This document shows positions 1 through 11,422 of a stretch of 64,000 nt of DNA, one piece after another. Positions within the stretch are counted from its first letter, which is position 1. Each line of letters opens with the position of its first letter. Source of the stretch: Catonia carolina (lineage: Eukaryota > Arthropoda > Insecta > Hemiptera > Achilidae); assembly GCA_035578175.1 (NCBI GenBank), contig JAQMRL010000010.1, forward strand, positions 33,100,784 to 33,164,783, read 5' to 3'. Under the pieces are notes generated by a model. It saw nothing but the letters and a program-made list of their open reading frames with translations. It was not told the DNA's origin and did no database searches. Made by a program: the position numbers and the translations under genes.

Positions 1-785
1 TCTCTTGCCAATGCAAATAATTAACAATAAACCTAACATTAATAATAAAATATTAGAAATAAACAAAAAACTAACCTCAAAAACATAACCTTATTTTAAT
101 CATGAGTGAATGATGCAAAATGAAAATCAACCTCAGTTTGGCTTAGAAATACGGAAAATCACTCTTTCTCTCTAAACTAGGCTCTGTAGAGAAAAATGCT
201 TGAAATAAAAGTTGTAGATATTTTAATTTTCTATAAATTAAATTATATACACTTTTGTCGTAAAATGCATACTAAGGCCGAAATCTTAAAAAATCAATTT
301 TTCACACATTTTCGAGAAAAAAAACAGAAAATCGCAAATTACCGCTAAACTAAGCGTTATACAAAAAATTGTTTCAAATAAAAGTTGTAGAATTTTCAAT
401 TCTCTACAACTTTTATTATATAAAGTTTTGCGCTAAAATGCATATTAAAGCTGTAATCTTAAAAAAATAACGTTTTTACGTGAAAACAGCCTCACCCAGA
501 ATTTCAGCAAACATGACGCCTACCCTATCTTGTAGAGAATAAAAAATTGAGTAAACCAAACGATTTTAAAAAAAATCGTAGGACCAATTTTTGAGAAAAT
601 CGCAAAAAGTGAAAAATTACACGAATAAACTACCACTTCCGGTTGACCGATTTTGATGAAAATGTTCGTGTCGAGTCCGGTAGTGGTACGTAACTTAAGT
701 TTCAAGTTTCAAGTTCGTACGATGTTCCGTTCTTGAGATATTCAGTTCACACACACACACACGCGCGCGCGCGCGCGCACGCACG

Positions 786-853
<68 letters not shown>

Positions 854-987
854 GACCAATCGCTAAAAACATGTTTTTTGGGTTCAGGGGGTCTGAAAAC
901 GTATAGATCCGGTGAAAACTCGATTTCGAAAAATCGACATGAAAACAATACTTTCCTTCCTATATATTCATATAGGCAAGAGAAAGT
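1..987 (-). mobile_element. Family A (Helentron/HINE-like) repeat, cut by window edge
   Basis: Minus-strand copy of the commonest repeat here. Its 5' terminus, ACTTTCTCTTGCC on the minus strand, is at 975-987 beside a short palindrome. A CA/CG dinucleotide tract lies at about 748-852. From complete copies (13563, 17637) the family is about 920 bp: 5' ACTTTCTCTTGCC, a TG-repeat core, two similar tandem halves of about 165 bp, a subterminal GGCAAGAGAAAGT, then a 3' hairpin GTGTGA/GTGTT/TCACAC followed by CAGATTT. Asymmetric terminal repeats, a microsatellite core and a 3' hairpin match non-autonomous Helentrons (HINE/DINE type). It encodes nothing. The Helentron assignment is inference. Confidence 0.7.
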
Positions 988-1403
988 AAAAACATTTTAA
1001 GACAAACGCTGGGATTGCATTGTTCAGAGTTTGCTTCACTGGGTGATTTACTCATCAAGGCTGAACAAGTCATTAATTTAGTTAATGAACCAAAAATATA
1101 GATGTTTTAACTAATTAGTAACATTTATAGTTACAAGATAACCTGGATAATCGGAACCCCGGGTAATTCGAACTCCTAAAAAAAAAGGTTGCAGTAAGGT
1201 GCCGTGTCTACCACGTTACTCTTCAGTAAATTGATATTGTTGCACTTATCGTTTCAGGATCTGGGTAAAATAAATATTTAACCAACTATCGTTTAAAGTT
1301 ACAAGTATTTATTACAAACTATAAATTACAAATTATAATTTTACTTAAATCTATAAATAAATTATAATTAAATTTAATTATAATAAATAATAAACTATTT
1401 ACC
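988..1403. other. Unassigned AT-rich DNA
   Basis: No gene or complete repeat is recognised. A segment around 1140-1180 vaguely resembles a pogo/Tigger terminal sequence (GGATAATCGGAACC), but no matching inverted end was found. Confidence 0.3.
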
Positions 1404-1812
1404 TTGTACATAACGGGCAGGTGGAGTGTTAAATTAATTGCACTCGATCTGTTGGTTCCAGAGCCACAAAAAATAGTTCTGTTTCTTATCATATAGTCAG
1501 CTAATTATATGACTGAACTATTTAAGAACAGAAGAGGTAGAGGCGTAAAAGACACTAGTCAGAGTTGTCTTCTCTAAGAGTAATGAATTTCATTATACAG
1601 CCAGACCCTGTGGTGAATGAAGTGAAGGTTTCATTTGCAGGGTGGAAATTAGATGTTTTTCGGTCTGGCATGCTGATAAGCATACTCTTTCAACTTAGTG
1701 AAGATGGCATTACACTCCTCATTTTACTCACTCCTCGTTTTTACTTGGGAAAACCTCTAGAGCTTCAAACCAGCCTTTCGGCTGTTGACCTAAACAAACT
1801 ATTTACAATAAA
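1404..1812 (+). mobile_element. SINE-like family B copy
   Basis: Member of a family of about 395 bp with 14 copies in the window. Complete copies start with CTGCCCATAACGGGCAG, a 6-bp hairpin, and end with a GACCTAAACAACAACA-type tail. Younger copies (4646, 48705) have 11-12 bp target duplications, as expected of retroposed SINEs. No tRNA-like head is visible, so its Pol III origin is uncertain. A short open frame here is not conserved as a frame between copies and is not regarded as coding. Confidence 0.65.
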
Positions 1813-2027
1813 TTAATGACATGAAGTAAACGTAACAAATTATAAGATTATGTTTGCTGTTAATTTTACTAAATACCGCATACTGGAAGTTTTTACAAAA
1901 GGTCAACAAACACATTATAACATGACACCATTACAAAAGAGCTAATTATCTAAATAAATACATCGACCCTTTTAGGTAGTCGTCACAACGATAGGCCTAT
2001 ACTATACCTAACCATTTATACAATATA

Positions 2028-2957
2028 CGAGGTGTGGCTATTAAATAAGGAGACTGACGTTGTAAAAAAAATTTATGTTTATTTTATATATAATCACTCA
2101 TTGTCACTTTCAATATACACTACTTCTCTATCCCTACAACGCTCCATGCGAATTTTCTATTGTTGGAAACAGTGCTGGAAGTCATCTTCTGTCAGCTCCT
2201 TCAGGACACTTGCCGCTTTCTCTTTTAAAGCTCTTACAGACTCAAATCTTGTCCCTTTTAATGCAGATTTCACCTTAGGGAACAGGTAGGAAGTCACATA
2301 TTGCAAGATCTGGTGAATAAGGTGGATGTTCTAGCACTGAGGTGCTGTACTTGGCTAGGAACCTCTTAACAGATAACGCGACATGAGCTGGCGCACTGTC
2401 TTGGTGGAGAACCATGATTTATCCTTTCTTATTTCGGGGCGTTTTTTCCTTACTCTTTGACGTAGTTTAGATACCTCAAGGTAGTAATACTGATTAATTG
2501 TTTGACCTTCAGGAACCCAGTGAAAGTATACAATGCCATTAAATAAAAAAAAAAACAATCATCATTGCTTTAAATTGTGACTTGCTCATTCGAGCTTTTT
2601 TGGCTATCGGTGAAGTTCGGCTCTTCCAGTGCATGGATTGGCGCTTCGTTTCCGGATTGTAAGTAAAAAACCCAGTTTTCATCACATGTTATTATCTTCT
2701 ACCTGTTCCCTAAGGTGAAATCTGCATTAAAAGGGACAAGATTTGAGTCTTTGGAAGCTGTAAAAGACAAAGCGGCACGTGTCCTGAAGGAGCTGACAGA
2801 AGATGACTTCCAGCACTGTTTCCAACAATGGAAAATTCGCATGGAGCGTTGTAGGGATAGAGAAGGAGTGACAATATTGAAGGTGACAATAATTGATTAT
2901 GTTTATAGAGATAAAAGTTTTTACAACGTAAGTCTCGTTATTTATAGCCACACCTCG
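2028..2957. mobile_element. Fold-back mariner element (inverted transposase 3' ends)
   Basis: The element starts CGAGGTGTGGCTAT and ends with the inverse, flanked by TA on both sides (2026-2027, 2958-2959). The two arms, 2028-2289 and 2700-2957, are inverted copies of the same mariner transposase C-terminal segment: the + strand of the right arm and the - strand of the left arm encode matching residues, including LTEDDFQHCFQQ. The centre (about 2290-2699, minus strand) carries decayed catalytic-region sequence with frameshifts and stops. Both ends therefore derive from the 3' end of mariner. This is a non-autonomous rearranged derivative, not a working transposase. Confidence 0.75.
2715..2930 (+). 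pseudogene. Mariner transposase C-terminal fragment
   Basis: Roughly the last 70 residues of a mariner-type transposase (IS630/Tc1/mariner superfamily). It is recognised by the KVKSALKGTRFESLE start, the DDFQHCFQQW motif and the RMERC tail typical of that C-terminus. The HTH and all three catalytic acidic residues are absent. The left arm (2040-2280, minus strand) has the same segment with stops. Confidence 0.65.
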
Positions 2958-4287
2958 TATTTCAACCTTTTTCTTGAAAATACCCGACTATTATTATTTA
3001 CATTAATACTTCATAAATCTCAGTTCTGCTAGAGAATTCTGGTACCTAAACTTTCCTTTCAGATATTTTTACAATATTTTAAGTTCCTACTGAAAACCGA
3101 CGATGGCATTATTGATAAAGTACGAAAAGCGTTCGATGAAAATGATTACGACGATGATGAAATTTAATTCAATTTGAATTGGCGCGAAGAGGGTAAAACT
3201 CAAAGACGCGATAAAATGTTTTAATATTTATATTCAGTGGACAACAATGAATGACATTCCTCCGCACAAACTGCTTTTATTGGATCAATTACGAAAAGAC
3301 GCAGTAAAAAATCACTAACTTTAAAGAGACCGACAAAAATCACGGATTTTTTGAAAACGGATTTTTTGTAAAAGTAATTTTTAAAATTTTTGTATCGATG
3401 TCGTTTGAAAGCGTTGTTTGCATTAAAATAGGTAAAGTTAACGGGACTTTTCAGCTTCCAAAACTCCCCTTGATACTCTATCCTGTTCTTTTAAATTGAA
3501 CCCTTGATAATCCGAATTTTTCGTAATCCGGACAGCCGCGGATTTTATTAGTAAAATTTACTAATCTTTATAATAATTTTTGTTTTTCTTTTTACTTTTT
3601 TGGGGTGATCGGACACCCTTGTCTCCCCCTTATCTACGCCACTGGTAACACCTAAACCTAGGTTCGTTCGGGACTGGATATAATAATTATTAAACAAACT
3701 TCCTTTAAACTTATAACAATTTAATTAAGATTTTTTAACGCTCGTAGGCATAACATTTAAAAAATGGCACCTAAAGAAATCGATTTATACGTTTGTAATA
3801 ATACCTAATATTGGATAAATCTTTTAATAAAAATGTCCAGCTTCGTTTCGTACATTTACCAAAAATGACTATAATAATACTCAAGGCTTTTCAAGGTTAT
3901 TTTTAATTTATTATATTACTATCGTGAAAAAATTTAGTCAAGCCGTACAAAAAAGGAATAAACTTGTACGTACGGAATGACAATAAGGTGTTTACCTTTT
4001 TAGAAACGACGATGCGAGATTGAAAATTGAAGGGTTTATTCTTGGTAACCTTCAAACGCCCACTAAAATAATTCTACTCAACAGCAAAATAAATTCTACC
4101 GTATTCAGGTTCAAAGAATCTTGATTGTTTTTATCAAGAGCACTACATAAAAATTGTGTTGCCTATGTAATTATTAAAGAAAAATTGAAATAATATTAAA
4201 TTAATTATTTGTATTGTGAAGGTTATATTCGTAACGATCGCGATTACATTCAGTTGGGAACATTTTAACGGTGTATTAACGTTGCAT
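2958..4287. other. Unassigned AT-rich DNA
   Basis: No intact gene. A short stretch near 3100-3165 and a KITDF-like segment near 3330 are reminiscent of a decayed pogo/Tigger-type transposase C-terminus, with a pogo-like terminal sequence near 3505-3540 (TTGATAATCCGAA). The evidence is weak and frames are broken. Confidence 0.25.
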
Positions 4288-5095
4288 TTTGCCCATAACG
4301 GGCTGGTAGAGTGTTTAATTAATTGCACTCGATCTGTTGGTTCAGGGCTACAAAAAATAGATCTGTTTCTTATCACATTGTCAGCCAATTATATAACTGA
4401 ACTATTTAAGAGCAGAAGAGGTATCGGTGTAAAAGACACTAGTCAGAGTTATCTCCTCTTAGAGTGATGAATTTCGCTATACAGTTAGACCCTGTGGTGA
4501 ATGAAGTGATGGTGTCATTTGCAGGGTGGAAAGTGGGTGTTTTTCGGAGGGCATGGTATACTGATAAGTATACTCTTTCAACTAAGTGAGGAAGGCAATT
4601 GTAAACCACCCCACTTCTCGTTTTTTACTTAGTAAAACCTTTAGACTGCCCATGACGGACAGGTGGAGTGTCAAATTATTTACACTCAATCTGTTCGTTG
4701 CAGGGCTAAAATAAATAGTTCTGTTTCTTATCACATGGTCAGCCAATTAAATGACTGAATCATTTAAGAACAGAAGAGGTAGAGGTGCAAAAGACACTAA
4801 TCAGAGTTATCTCCTCTGAAAGTAATGAATTTCATTATACAGCCAGACCCTGTGGTGAATGAAGTGAAGGTGTCGTTTGCCGAGTGGAAAATATGTGTTT
4901 TTCAGAGGGCCCGGCATGCTGATAAGCGTACTTTTCCACTCAGTGAGGAAGGCAACGGTAAACCACCTCACTCCTCGTTTTACTTAGTAAAACCTCTACA
5001 GGTTCAAACCAGCCTTTTGGCTGATGACCTAAACAACAACACAAAACCTTTAGAGGTTCAAACCACCATTTCGGCTGTTGACCTAAACAAAAGTT
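4288..5095 (+). mobile_element. Family B copy interrupted by a second family B copy
   Basis: The outer element runs 4288-4645 and resumes at 5043-5095. The break is exactly at AAAACCTTTAGA, which is duplicated at 4634-4645 and 5043-5054. Removing 4646-5042 plus one duplicate restores a continuous element. Confidence 0.75.
4646..5042 (+). mobile_element. Family B copy inserted into another family B copy
   Basis: A complete 397-bp element beginning CTGCCCATGACGG and ending CCTAAACAACAACA, flanked by a perfect 12-bp target duplication (AAAACCTTTAGA). This gives the true ends and length of the family and shows retroposition-type insertion. Confidence 0.8.
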
Positions 5096-5154
5096 GGATT
5101 GCTTTCAGATCTTAGTCGGAAATCTTAGTTGAAAATAGTAGCTAAGCTACTAAG

Positions 5155-5277
5155 GCGATGGGGGGTAGAGAAGGAGTGTAGATTGAAGGTGACAATAAGT
5201 GATTATGTATAAAAAAAATTTTTTTTACGTCAGTTTCGTTATTTAGCTTCGTTTCGTTAATAGCCACACCTCGTATA
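5155..5277 (+). mobile_element. Mariner 3'-end fragment
   Basis: This matches the right end of the fold-back mariner at 2028-2957: the GAAGGTGACAATAA segment, then a terminal repeat ending GCCACACCTCGT at 5264-5275. The left part is missing. Confidence 0.6.
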
Positions 5278-6365
5278 TTCAGAGCTACAAAAGGACCAGG
5301 AAAAAGTTTTGTCGACTACCGAACGTAGAAACGAGATACAACAGATATGATTTATCCATATCTCCTGGTATTGAAAAGTACAGGGTTTTGAAAAACGAAT
5401 AATAAAGTTAAAAAAATATCAAAGATTTAGTTAAAAAAACAAGTAAAAAATACCACCAAAAAAATATAATAATATTCGTAGTTTTCTTCATAAAAAGCAC
5501 GGAGTGCGGCGTGCGTACTGACGAACAAGTATATGAAATAAAAATGAAGTATTCGTGAAAGACTAACACAATTCTTAAGGAATACTATTAAAATATACAG
5601 AAAAGATGTACATATAAAATAGCAAATTTAAGAAACTCATTTTCTCGTTTAAAGAAACTTTAAAAAATCATATCATTTGCAAAATTCTGCATTTTAAATA
5701 CCTTTCTACGTTTATGGCGATTTATAACAGTACATTTATAGCATTTGCAACGTATATACCTATTTAATTATAACCAACTGTGGTAAAATAAATTATGTCC
5801 TTATTAAAACTGATTTAAAATGTGCTAAACGTATTTATAAGGTCAGTTTTTGTTAATGATGAACGAATAAATCGTTTTATGAAGAAGTGTTTAAAAAAAA
5901 AACATCTACAATCTTAATGACTACAACATAAACGAAATTCAATTTATTTACCAGTATTATTTGTAGGTTAGGTTAAGAATTCGACCGATTATTTTTAATT
6001 AATTATCCTTATTTAACTACTAAATACCATAATTGTAATGTGCGCGTACAGTAAAACTAGTGCTATTAAACGTTCTTATTAACTTTTTTGTTTTTTTATA
6101 TTATATTTGATTTTTTCGATACCTGCATAGACCTACACTCTTACTACTAAACAGTTACAATTTTATGTGGTCAATAATGTAAAACGAACCAGTTTTAATA
6201 TTTAAAAAAAATAAAAAAAGAATCTCTAACTGCCGTTAAACTAATTGTAGGACAAACATATTTCTTATTGTGGTACGTTTTTTTATTCTTATTATTGGTA
6301 CTCATTTCTCCGGTTCATCGTATTTTGAGCATTTGGTTTTAAAACAAACCGATTTTTATAGGGGT
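5278..6365. other. Unassigned AT-rich DNA
   Basis: No coding exon, RNA gene or recognisable repeat was seen. Confidence 0.3.
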
Positions 6366-6530
6366 TTCCACAGAAATTACAAATAGCGGCTAAACTAAGC
6401 GTCAAACGAAAAATTTCACACTAAAACTTGTAGAATTTTTAAGTAACTTATTTAAAAATTTTTGTTTGCTGTAAAATGCAACGTAAGGATGTAATTTTGA
6501 AAAAAATACAATTTTTTTGATGACAGAAGG
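6366..6530 (-). mobile_element. Family A internal fragment
   Basis: Contains the family's GCTAAACTAAGCGT and GTAAAATGCA blocks in minus orientation. Both termini are missing. Confidence 0.55.
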
Positions 6531-6846
6531 GTGTCCTTTCAATATTATGTATTCGAGGGATGGATCCTAAAGGACGACATTTAGTAGCCATTTGGATGTT
6601 TGCACATTCAAAATGTGGTACTACCTATGGATTGATACAAAACTCCTGGTCATATTATGTTACAAAAGTAAAGGGATACCTTCATAATGGTCGTTGGGGG
6701 AGGGAGAAAGAAAGAAGGAGAGGTGTGAGGGGAGGGGGTCGCAGGGAACGTGCCCACGGGCGCAGAGGTTTAGGGCCACAAAGTCTGTGGAAACGAAAAC
6801 TATTTAAAAGAGAAAATGAAATGAAAAATTTCATCATAAAAAGTTA
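6531..6846. other. Purine-rich segment with an unrecognised 95-codon open frame
   Basis: An ATG-initiated frame at 6560-6847 encodes a low-complexity Arg/Gly/Glu-rich stretch. It matches no family I recognise, lies between two transposon fragments and ends inside a LINE tail. I do not consider it a supported gene. Confidence 0.2.
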
Positions 6847-6965
6847 ATTTTTTTTGTCGTCAGTCTCTCGACTGGTTTGATGCAGTTCTCTAAGCTGTTT
6901 TATCTTGCGCAAGTCGTTTCATATCTACATACCTGTAACACCATACATCGTTTGTAAAATGGTAA
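6847..6965 (-). mobile_element. LINE 3'-terminal fragment
   Basis: The minus strand reads GATATGAAACGACTTGCGCA followed by an AACTGCATCAAACCAGT-type tail. This is the 3' end of a common arthropod non-LTR element, also present at 25801 (-) and 53345 (+). It is heavily 5'-truncated. Confidence 0.6.
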
Positions 6966-7850
6966 TGTCGAACCCTAAATAAATAGGCAATTGCTTCTAC
7001 GCCGGGGTCCCGGTTAGGCCTGGCATTTATTTTCACCCTATTACCTTTCATCTTCTACATTAGTAATAATTTGAAAAGTCAGACGTAAAATATAAATATT
7101 ATATTACAATAACGTGGCGAGATACGCCCCTATTGTCACTTATTGATATTCGTATATTCACTTAATGAACGACCTGATGGAGGGTTGAAAGGAAATCTTT
7201 CCGGAACCAAAACTGGCAAGTCAAGAATTGTAGTCGTGGAGTAAGTAGATAGGGCACTACCTCATGGTGTATAACCATGTCACTGTTGACGTCAAAATCG
7301 GGCCTATATACAACTGAGAAATTATTAAATGAACTACTGTTATCAATTTTTATAACTGTAAGTCAATCTAACTAATAAAAAATCTTATATTTTTAATATA
7401 AGCTTAAAATGTAATAGTTTTGACTGTGTAGAAGTAATTTACACTATAAAGTACTGAAATACAAGTAAAAATGTGTACATAACAACTTTACATATTTTAA
7501 TAAATGCAATTGGATAACTGAACGTTTATTACGAACAGTTATTTATGTTCTCTTACGTGACTAAACGACATAAACAAACAAAACAAGCGCATGTGTATTG
7601 TAATGTGAAAATGCAAAAGCAACAAGTGGCAGTAAGTCGTGCTAAAATTTATTATTTATTAAAATTATTTAAATAATTATTATAATTGTGTTTCTTAATT
7701 TTATGAAAAGGGTAATTTTATGCGTTAAAGTAAACCATATGTACTTAGATTTTTACAAAACTACACCATAATAATATTCTGTGCTACGAAAACTATGAAG
7801 GTAATAACGATATGCAAATGCATTTTGTTGAAGTTCTTTGTGAGGCCGTG
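6966..7850. other. Unassigned AT-rich DNA upstream of the Chd64-like exon
   Basis: No exon or repeat is recognised. Regulatory sequence for the downstream gene may lie here, but no specific site can be defended. Confidence 0.3.
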
Positions 7851-7854
7851 ACAC

Positions 7855-7975
7855 GATTGGCCAATCGAATTACGGGAGAGGGGTCACGTGGTGTACTGAG
7901 CTCGCTAGCGGTTAGGTTTAGTTAGTATTGAATCAACTTTCAGTCGTGTAACATTGTTCGTTGAGTGAAGTGGTA
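7855..7975 (+). promoter_or_regulatory. Core promoter of the Chd64-like gene (CCAAT, E-box, Inr, DPE)
   Basis: A relatively GC-rich island in AT-rich DNA. It contains GGCCAATCG (CCAAT box, about 7858), a CACGTG E-box (about 7886) and an arthropod initiator TCAGTC at 7940-7945, with predicted +1 at A7942. Exactly at +28 to +33 (7969-7974) is AGTGGT, a five-of-six match to the DPE consensus RGWYVT. There is no TATA box. The predicted 5' UTR to the ATG at 8009 is 67 nt. Confidence 0.6.
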
Positions 7976-8008
7976 CCCAACTGTTCCGCTGTTAATACAA
8001 TTTTTGAA

Positions 8009-8062
8009 ATGGCTAACAACAGGGCTGCTAAATCTGGATTTGCCGCTGAAGCACAAAGAAAG
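8009..8062 (+). CDS. Chd64: First coding exon of a Chd64/transgelin (calponin-family) gene
   Basis: Eighteen codons from ATG 8009 encode an N-terminus (KSGFAAEAQRK) that I recognise as the start of insect Chd64/transgelin-like proteins. These are small calponin-homology actin-binding proteins; in Drosophila, Chd64 is also linked to juvenile hormone and ecdysone response. The exon ends at a consensus donor, AAG|GTAAAT (8062/8063), in phase 0, just before the region where the calponin-homology domain normally begins. The ORF is too short for ordinary ORF calling. No later exon was found up to 54 kb or in the rest of the window. Either intron 1 is very large and full of transposons, or the gene continues beyond the window. 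The family call rests on 18 residues plus promoter and splice context. Confidence 0.7.
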
Positions 8063-8795
8063 GTAAATTAAATATAATTATATCTATATTTTATGTATAA
8101 TATTTTAAAAATACTACGGCAGAATTAAACGCGGGAAAATAACCTTGTGTTTTAACAAGTTGTTGATAACTTTTTGTTTGTCATTTGTCGGTATTCTGTT
8201 CTAAACTTTCACTTTTTATAATAATTATCTTTGAAAAATCAGTAAACATACAAATATTAATTCATTTTGTAAATATAAACTCTTGTTTTTATCAGTATTT
8301 ATCGGTTCTCCAAATAATTATAAAAATGTAATGCCTAGAAATAAACGTCCGTATTTTTTCAATAATTATTCCACATTGCCTCAACTAAATTATTATCGTA
8401 AGATTAAAATTAAACACTAAATGTTAATATGTCAGTCAAATGTATTTGTTGTAAATATCCTACATTATTGTTCATAGATAGGTTGTCTTTATTTGGAGTA
8501 ATTTTCTTGTAGTTTTTTTTTATAAATCCAGAAAGAAAATTGAATACAAGTTTCGAGAAAACAGTAAAAATACGTGCTCGGATAAAGAGTGTAGAATTTT
8601 ATTTTTTTATTTCTTTAAATGCATTCAACCCTTGAGATTTTATTTCCTGTGTTGTAAAGAAATTCGTTCAGTTGTCTTCTTATTTCTACTGGTTAAAATT
8701 GTCTTTAAACCTAATCATTACGTTTTATTTTGTATTCATTTATCACGGGCAATTTGTTAGTTTGTATAAACAAGTGCGTATTACGGTAAATGTTC
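8063..8795 (+). other. Start of Chd64-like intron 1
   Basis: AT-rich intronic DNA beginning with the GTAAAT donor. No second exon and no recognisable repeat before 8796. Confidence 0.4.
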
Positions 8796-9278
8796 TAAAA
8801 ACAAAACTAAATTATAATAAAAGCTTCGTTACAACATGTATTTTTACGTTATTTTTAATGACATTTTCCCTGACTAATTTTTTGTAAATTTTACTTTCTC
8901 TTCCCCTGTATGATTAGATTATATAGGGGAGGAAAGTATTCTTTTCATATCGATTATTCGAAATCGAATTTTCACCGAAAATACACGTTTTCAGGCCCCT
9001 TGAATCAAAACCATTGTGTTAGAGATTGGTTTGTGTGTGTGAATAAATATTTCAAGAACGGAATTGCGTACAAAGTTAAAACTTGGATCTCAAGTTAGGT
9101 ACCACAAGGGGACCCTACTCGAACATTTTCATCAAAATTGGCCATGCGGAACAAGTAAAAAAACAAAATTAAATTATAATTAAAGCTTCGTTACAACATG
9201 TATTTCTACGTTATTTTTAATGACATTTTCCCTGACTGATTTTTTGTAAATTTTACTTTCTCTTCCCCTGTATGATTA
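8796..9278 (+). repeat. About 120-bp direct duplication within and around a family A copy
   Basis: 8796-8916 and 9158-9278 are near-identical (both contain AAAGCTTCGTTACAACATGT and TTTCCCTGACT, and both end in the family A 5' terminus ACTTTCTCTTCCCC). They lie 362 bp apart. The second copy interrupts the family A body, so flank plus element start was duplicated together. Confidence 0.7.
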
Positions 9279-9972
9279 TTTATCTTTTACTTTCTACATT
9301 ACATATTTTCGTCATTAAAGCTTAAAGATTAATCATGAATGAATTTGAACACTAAATTCAAGTTTAATTTTAAATTTAAAATATTCGTGCGATTTTTTTA
9401 AATTTTACGATTTTCTTTAAAATAACGTCATGTAAATGAGGTTTTACAATCTCTATAAAAGATGAGGTAAGCTCCAAGTCTGCTGAAATTTGTGGGGGTG
9501 CGCTATTGGTAAATTTTTTAAAGATTGCGGCTTTAATATTCATATTAGGGCAAAAGCGTATATAACCAAAGTTGTAAAAAATTAAAAAAAACCTAAAACT
9601 TATTTCAATCATTTTTTTTTCTACAACGCTTAGTTTAGCGTCATTTAGTGATTCTTGTTTGTAATTTGCTCATTAAAATCGGTTAAGAAATGGGATGTTT
9701 TAAGTTTGGGGTGTTTATATGCATTTTACCCAAAAAGTGTATACAACTAAAGTTATAGAAAATTAAACAATCTACAACTTTTATTTCAAGCATTTTATTC
9801 TACAGAGCCTAGTTTAGCGTCAATTAGTGATTTCCCGTATTTTGAAGTCGAAGTTGATTTTAATTTTTGCGTCATTCACTCATGATTATAAAATTGCACG
9901 TTATATTAAAGGTGGGTTTATTTTCAATATTTACATTGGAAAGAAATAGTCGTGTTAGAGTTTCATACTAAT
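8893..9972 (+). mobile_element. Family A copy, rearranged
   Basis: Starts ACTTTCTCTTCCCC at 8893 and ends in a degenerate hairpin and tail near 9972. The body is interrupted at about 9158-9278 by the duplicated flank segment. Old and diverged. Confidence 0.6.
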
Positions 9973-10084
9973 TTTTTTGTTTTGGTATAAATTTTATTAA
10001 AATTTAAAATAAATGTTAAATAAAATTTTATTTCGTATTATTTATGTATTTTTTTATAAGTCGCATCAACATCTTTGTCATTAG

Positions 10085-10205
10085 CGACTATTTTAGATTA
10101 AGGATTGGTGTGGTTTTGAAAATGTAATAATTTTCGGGAATCGAACCCGAGACCTCCGTTTTGCAGATTATCACGCCAACCTTTTGCCACAAAAGCTGCC
10201 ATGTT
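10085..10205 (-). mobile_element. tRNA-derived SINE
   Basis: The minus strand contains a B box (GGGTTCGATTCCCG, about 10137-10151) with an A-box-like segment about 45 bp upstream. Flanking sequence resembles the SINEs at 20390, 45007 and 52080. The tRNA cloverleaf is decayed, so this is not a functional tRNA. Confidence 0.55.
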
Positions 10206-10676
10206 AATTTTTGTTTAATAACTTGATAACACATAAAGAATGTTTCTGTTATTTTTTATTTTTTGCTTAAAGATTATTACCGGCATACCTTGTTATATCT
10301 ATTACATTTTTGGTAAAATCATGAAATTTGAATTCTGAGAAATCATTTTGTTTAAAATCTTTATTGGTTCATTGATCCAATGTGAATATTATTATGGTAA
10401 TGTACTTTGTACACTACCTCTCGTGTAATCTACATGTCCGTCTTGTCTAGATTTTTTTGTTTCACTTATATTAACACCATGTTTTTCTTCTGTAGTTTTA
10501 TAGTGTATTTTTATATTATTCTTGAAAACCGGTTAAATTTTCTTTCCCACTTTACATTGTAATATATATGAATTAATATTATCTAGTTGTCGATTAAGTA
10601 ATAAAAAAATATGTTTGATTAGTTTGTTTGTGTGTAGGAATAAAAACTGTACGATTTACCATCAATCTTAATTTTT
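10206..10676. other. Unassigned AT-rich DNA
   Basis: Nothing recognised. Confidence 0.3.
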
Positions 10677-11386
10677 ACTTTCTCTTGCCTATATGAATAT
10701 ATAGGAAGGAAAGTATTGTTTTCATGTCGATTTTTCGAAATCGAGTTTTCACCGGATCTTTACGTGTTCAGACCCCCTGAACCCAAAAACCATGTTTTTA
10801 GTGATTGGTCTGTGTGTGTGTGCGTGCGTGTGCGCGCGTGCGTGTGTGTGTGTGAACAGAATATCTCAAGAACGGAATCTTGTACGAACTTGAAACTTGA
10901 AACTTAAGTTAGACACCACTACCGGACCCGACACGAACATTTTTATCAAAATCGGTCAACCGGAAGTAGCAGTTTATTCGTGTAAATTTTCACTTTTTTG
11001 TGATTTTCTCAAAAACTGGTCCTGCGATGTTTTTAAAAATCGCCTCATTTATTATATTTTTTATGCTTTACAAGGGTAGGCGTCATGTCTTGAAATTCTA
11101 GTAGAGGCTGTCTTCTTCTTCTTCTTCTTCTTCTCATAGCGCTACAGTCCGTGGTGAACCTTGGCTTTCTCTACGATCTGCCTCCACACGTCTCGCTCCA
11201 TCGCTTTCCGCTTTCAACCTCTCACTGACATTGCTGTCAGATCCATCTCGACATCCTGCAACCATCGTTTCCTTGGCCTGCCTCTCCTTCTTGCACCCAT
11301 CATATTACCTGTGAGCATTTGCCTCTGCATTCGCTGTTCATTCATTCTGTAGATATGCCCAAGCCAGCTTATTCTCCTTGACTTTA

Positions 11387-11422
<36 letters not shown>

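Noticed and set aside
742..948. Cys-Val / Ala-Arg repeat frame, and similar ones at 10716, 43133, 46795, 56346, 56354 and 63779
   Set aside because: These are translations of TG/CA/CG microsatellites inside repeats; no conserved protein.
1140..3540. Pogo/Tigger element bounded by ends near 1140 and 3505
   Set aside because: The two end-like sequences are in direct, not inverted, orientation and no readable transposase lies between.
4825..5115. Recurring frame starting NFIIQPDPVVNEVKVSF in many family B copies (1565, 48177, 48678, 38800)
   Set aside because: The frame recurs because the DNA repeat does; it is disrupted in most copies, has no domain, and ends in the repeat tail.
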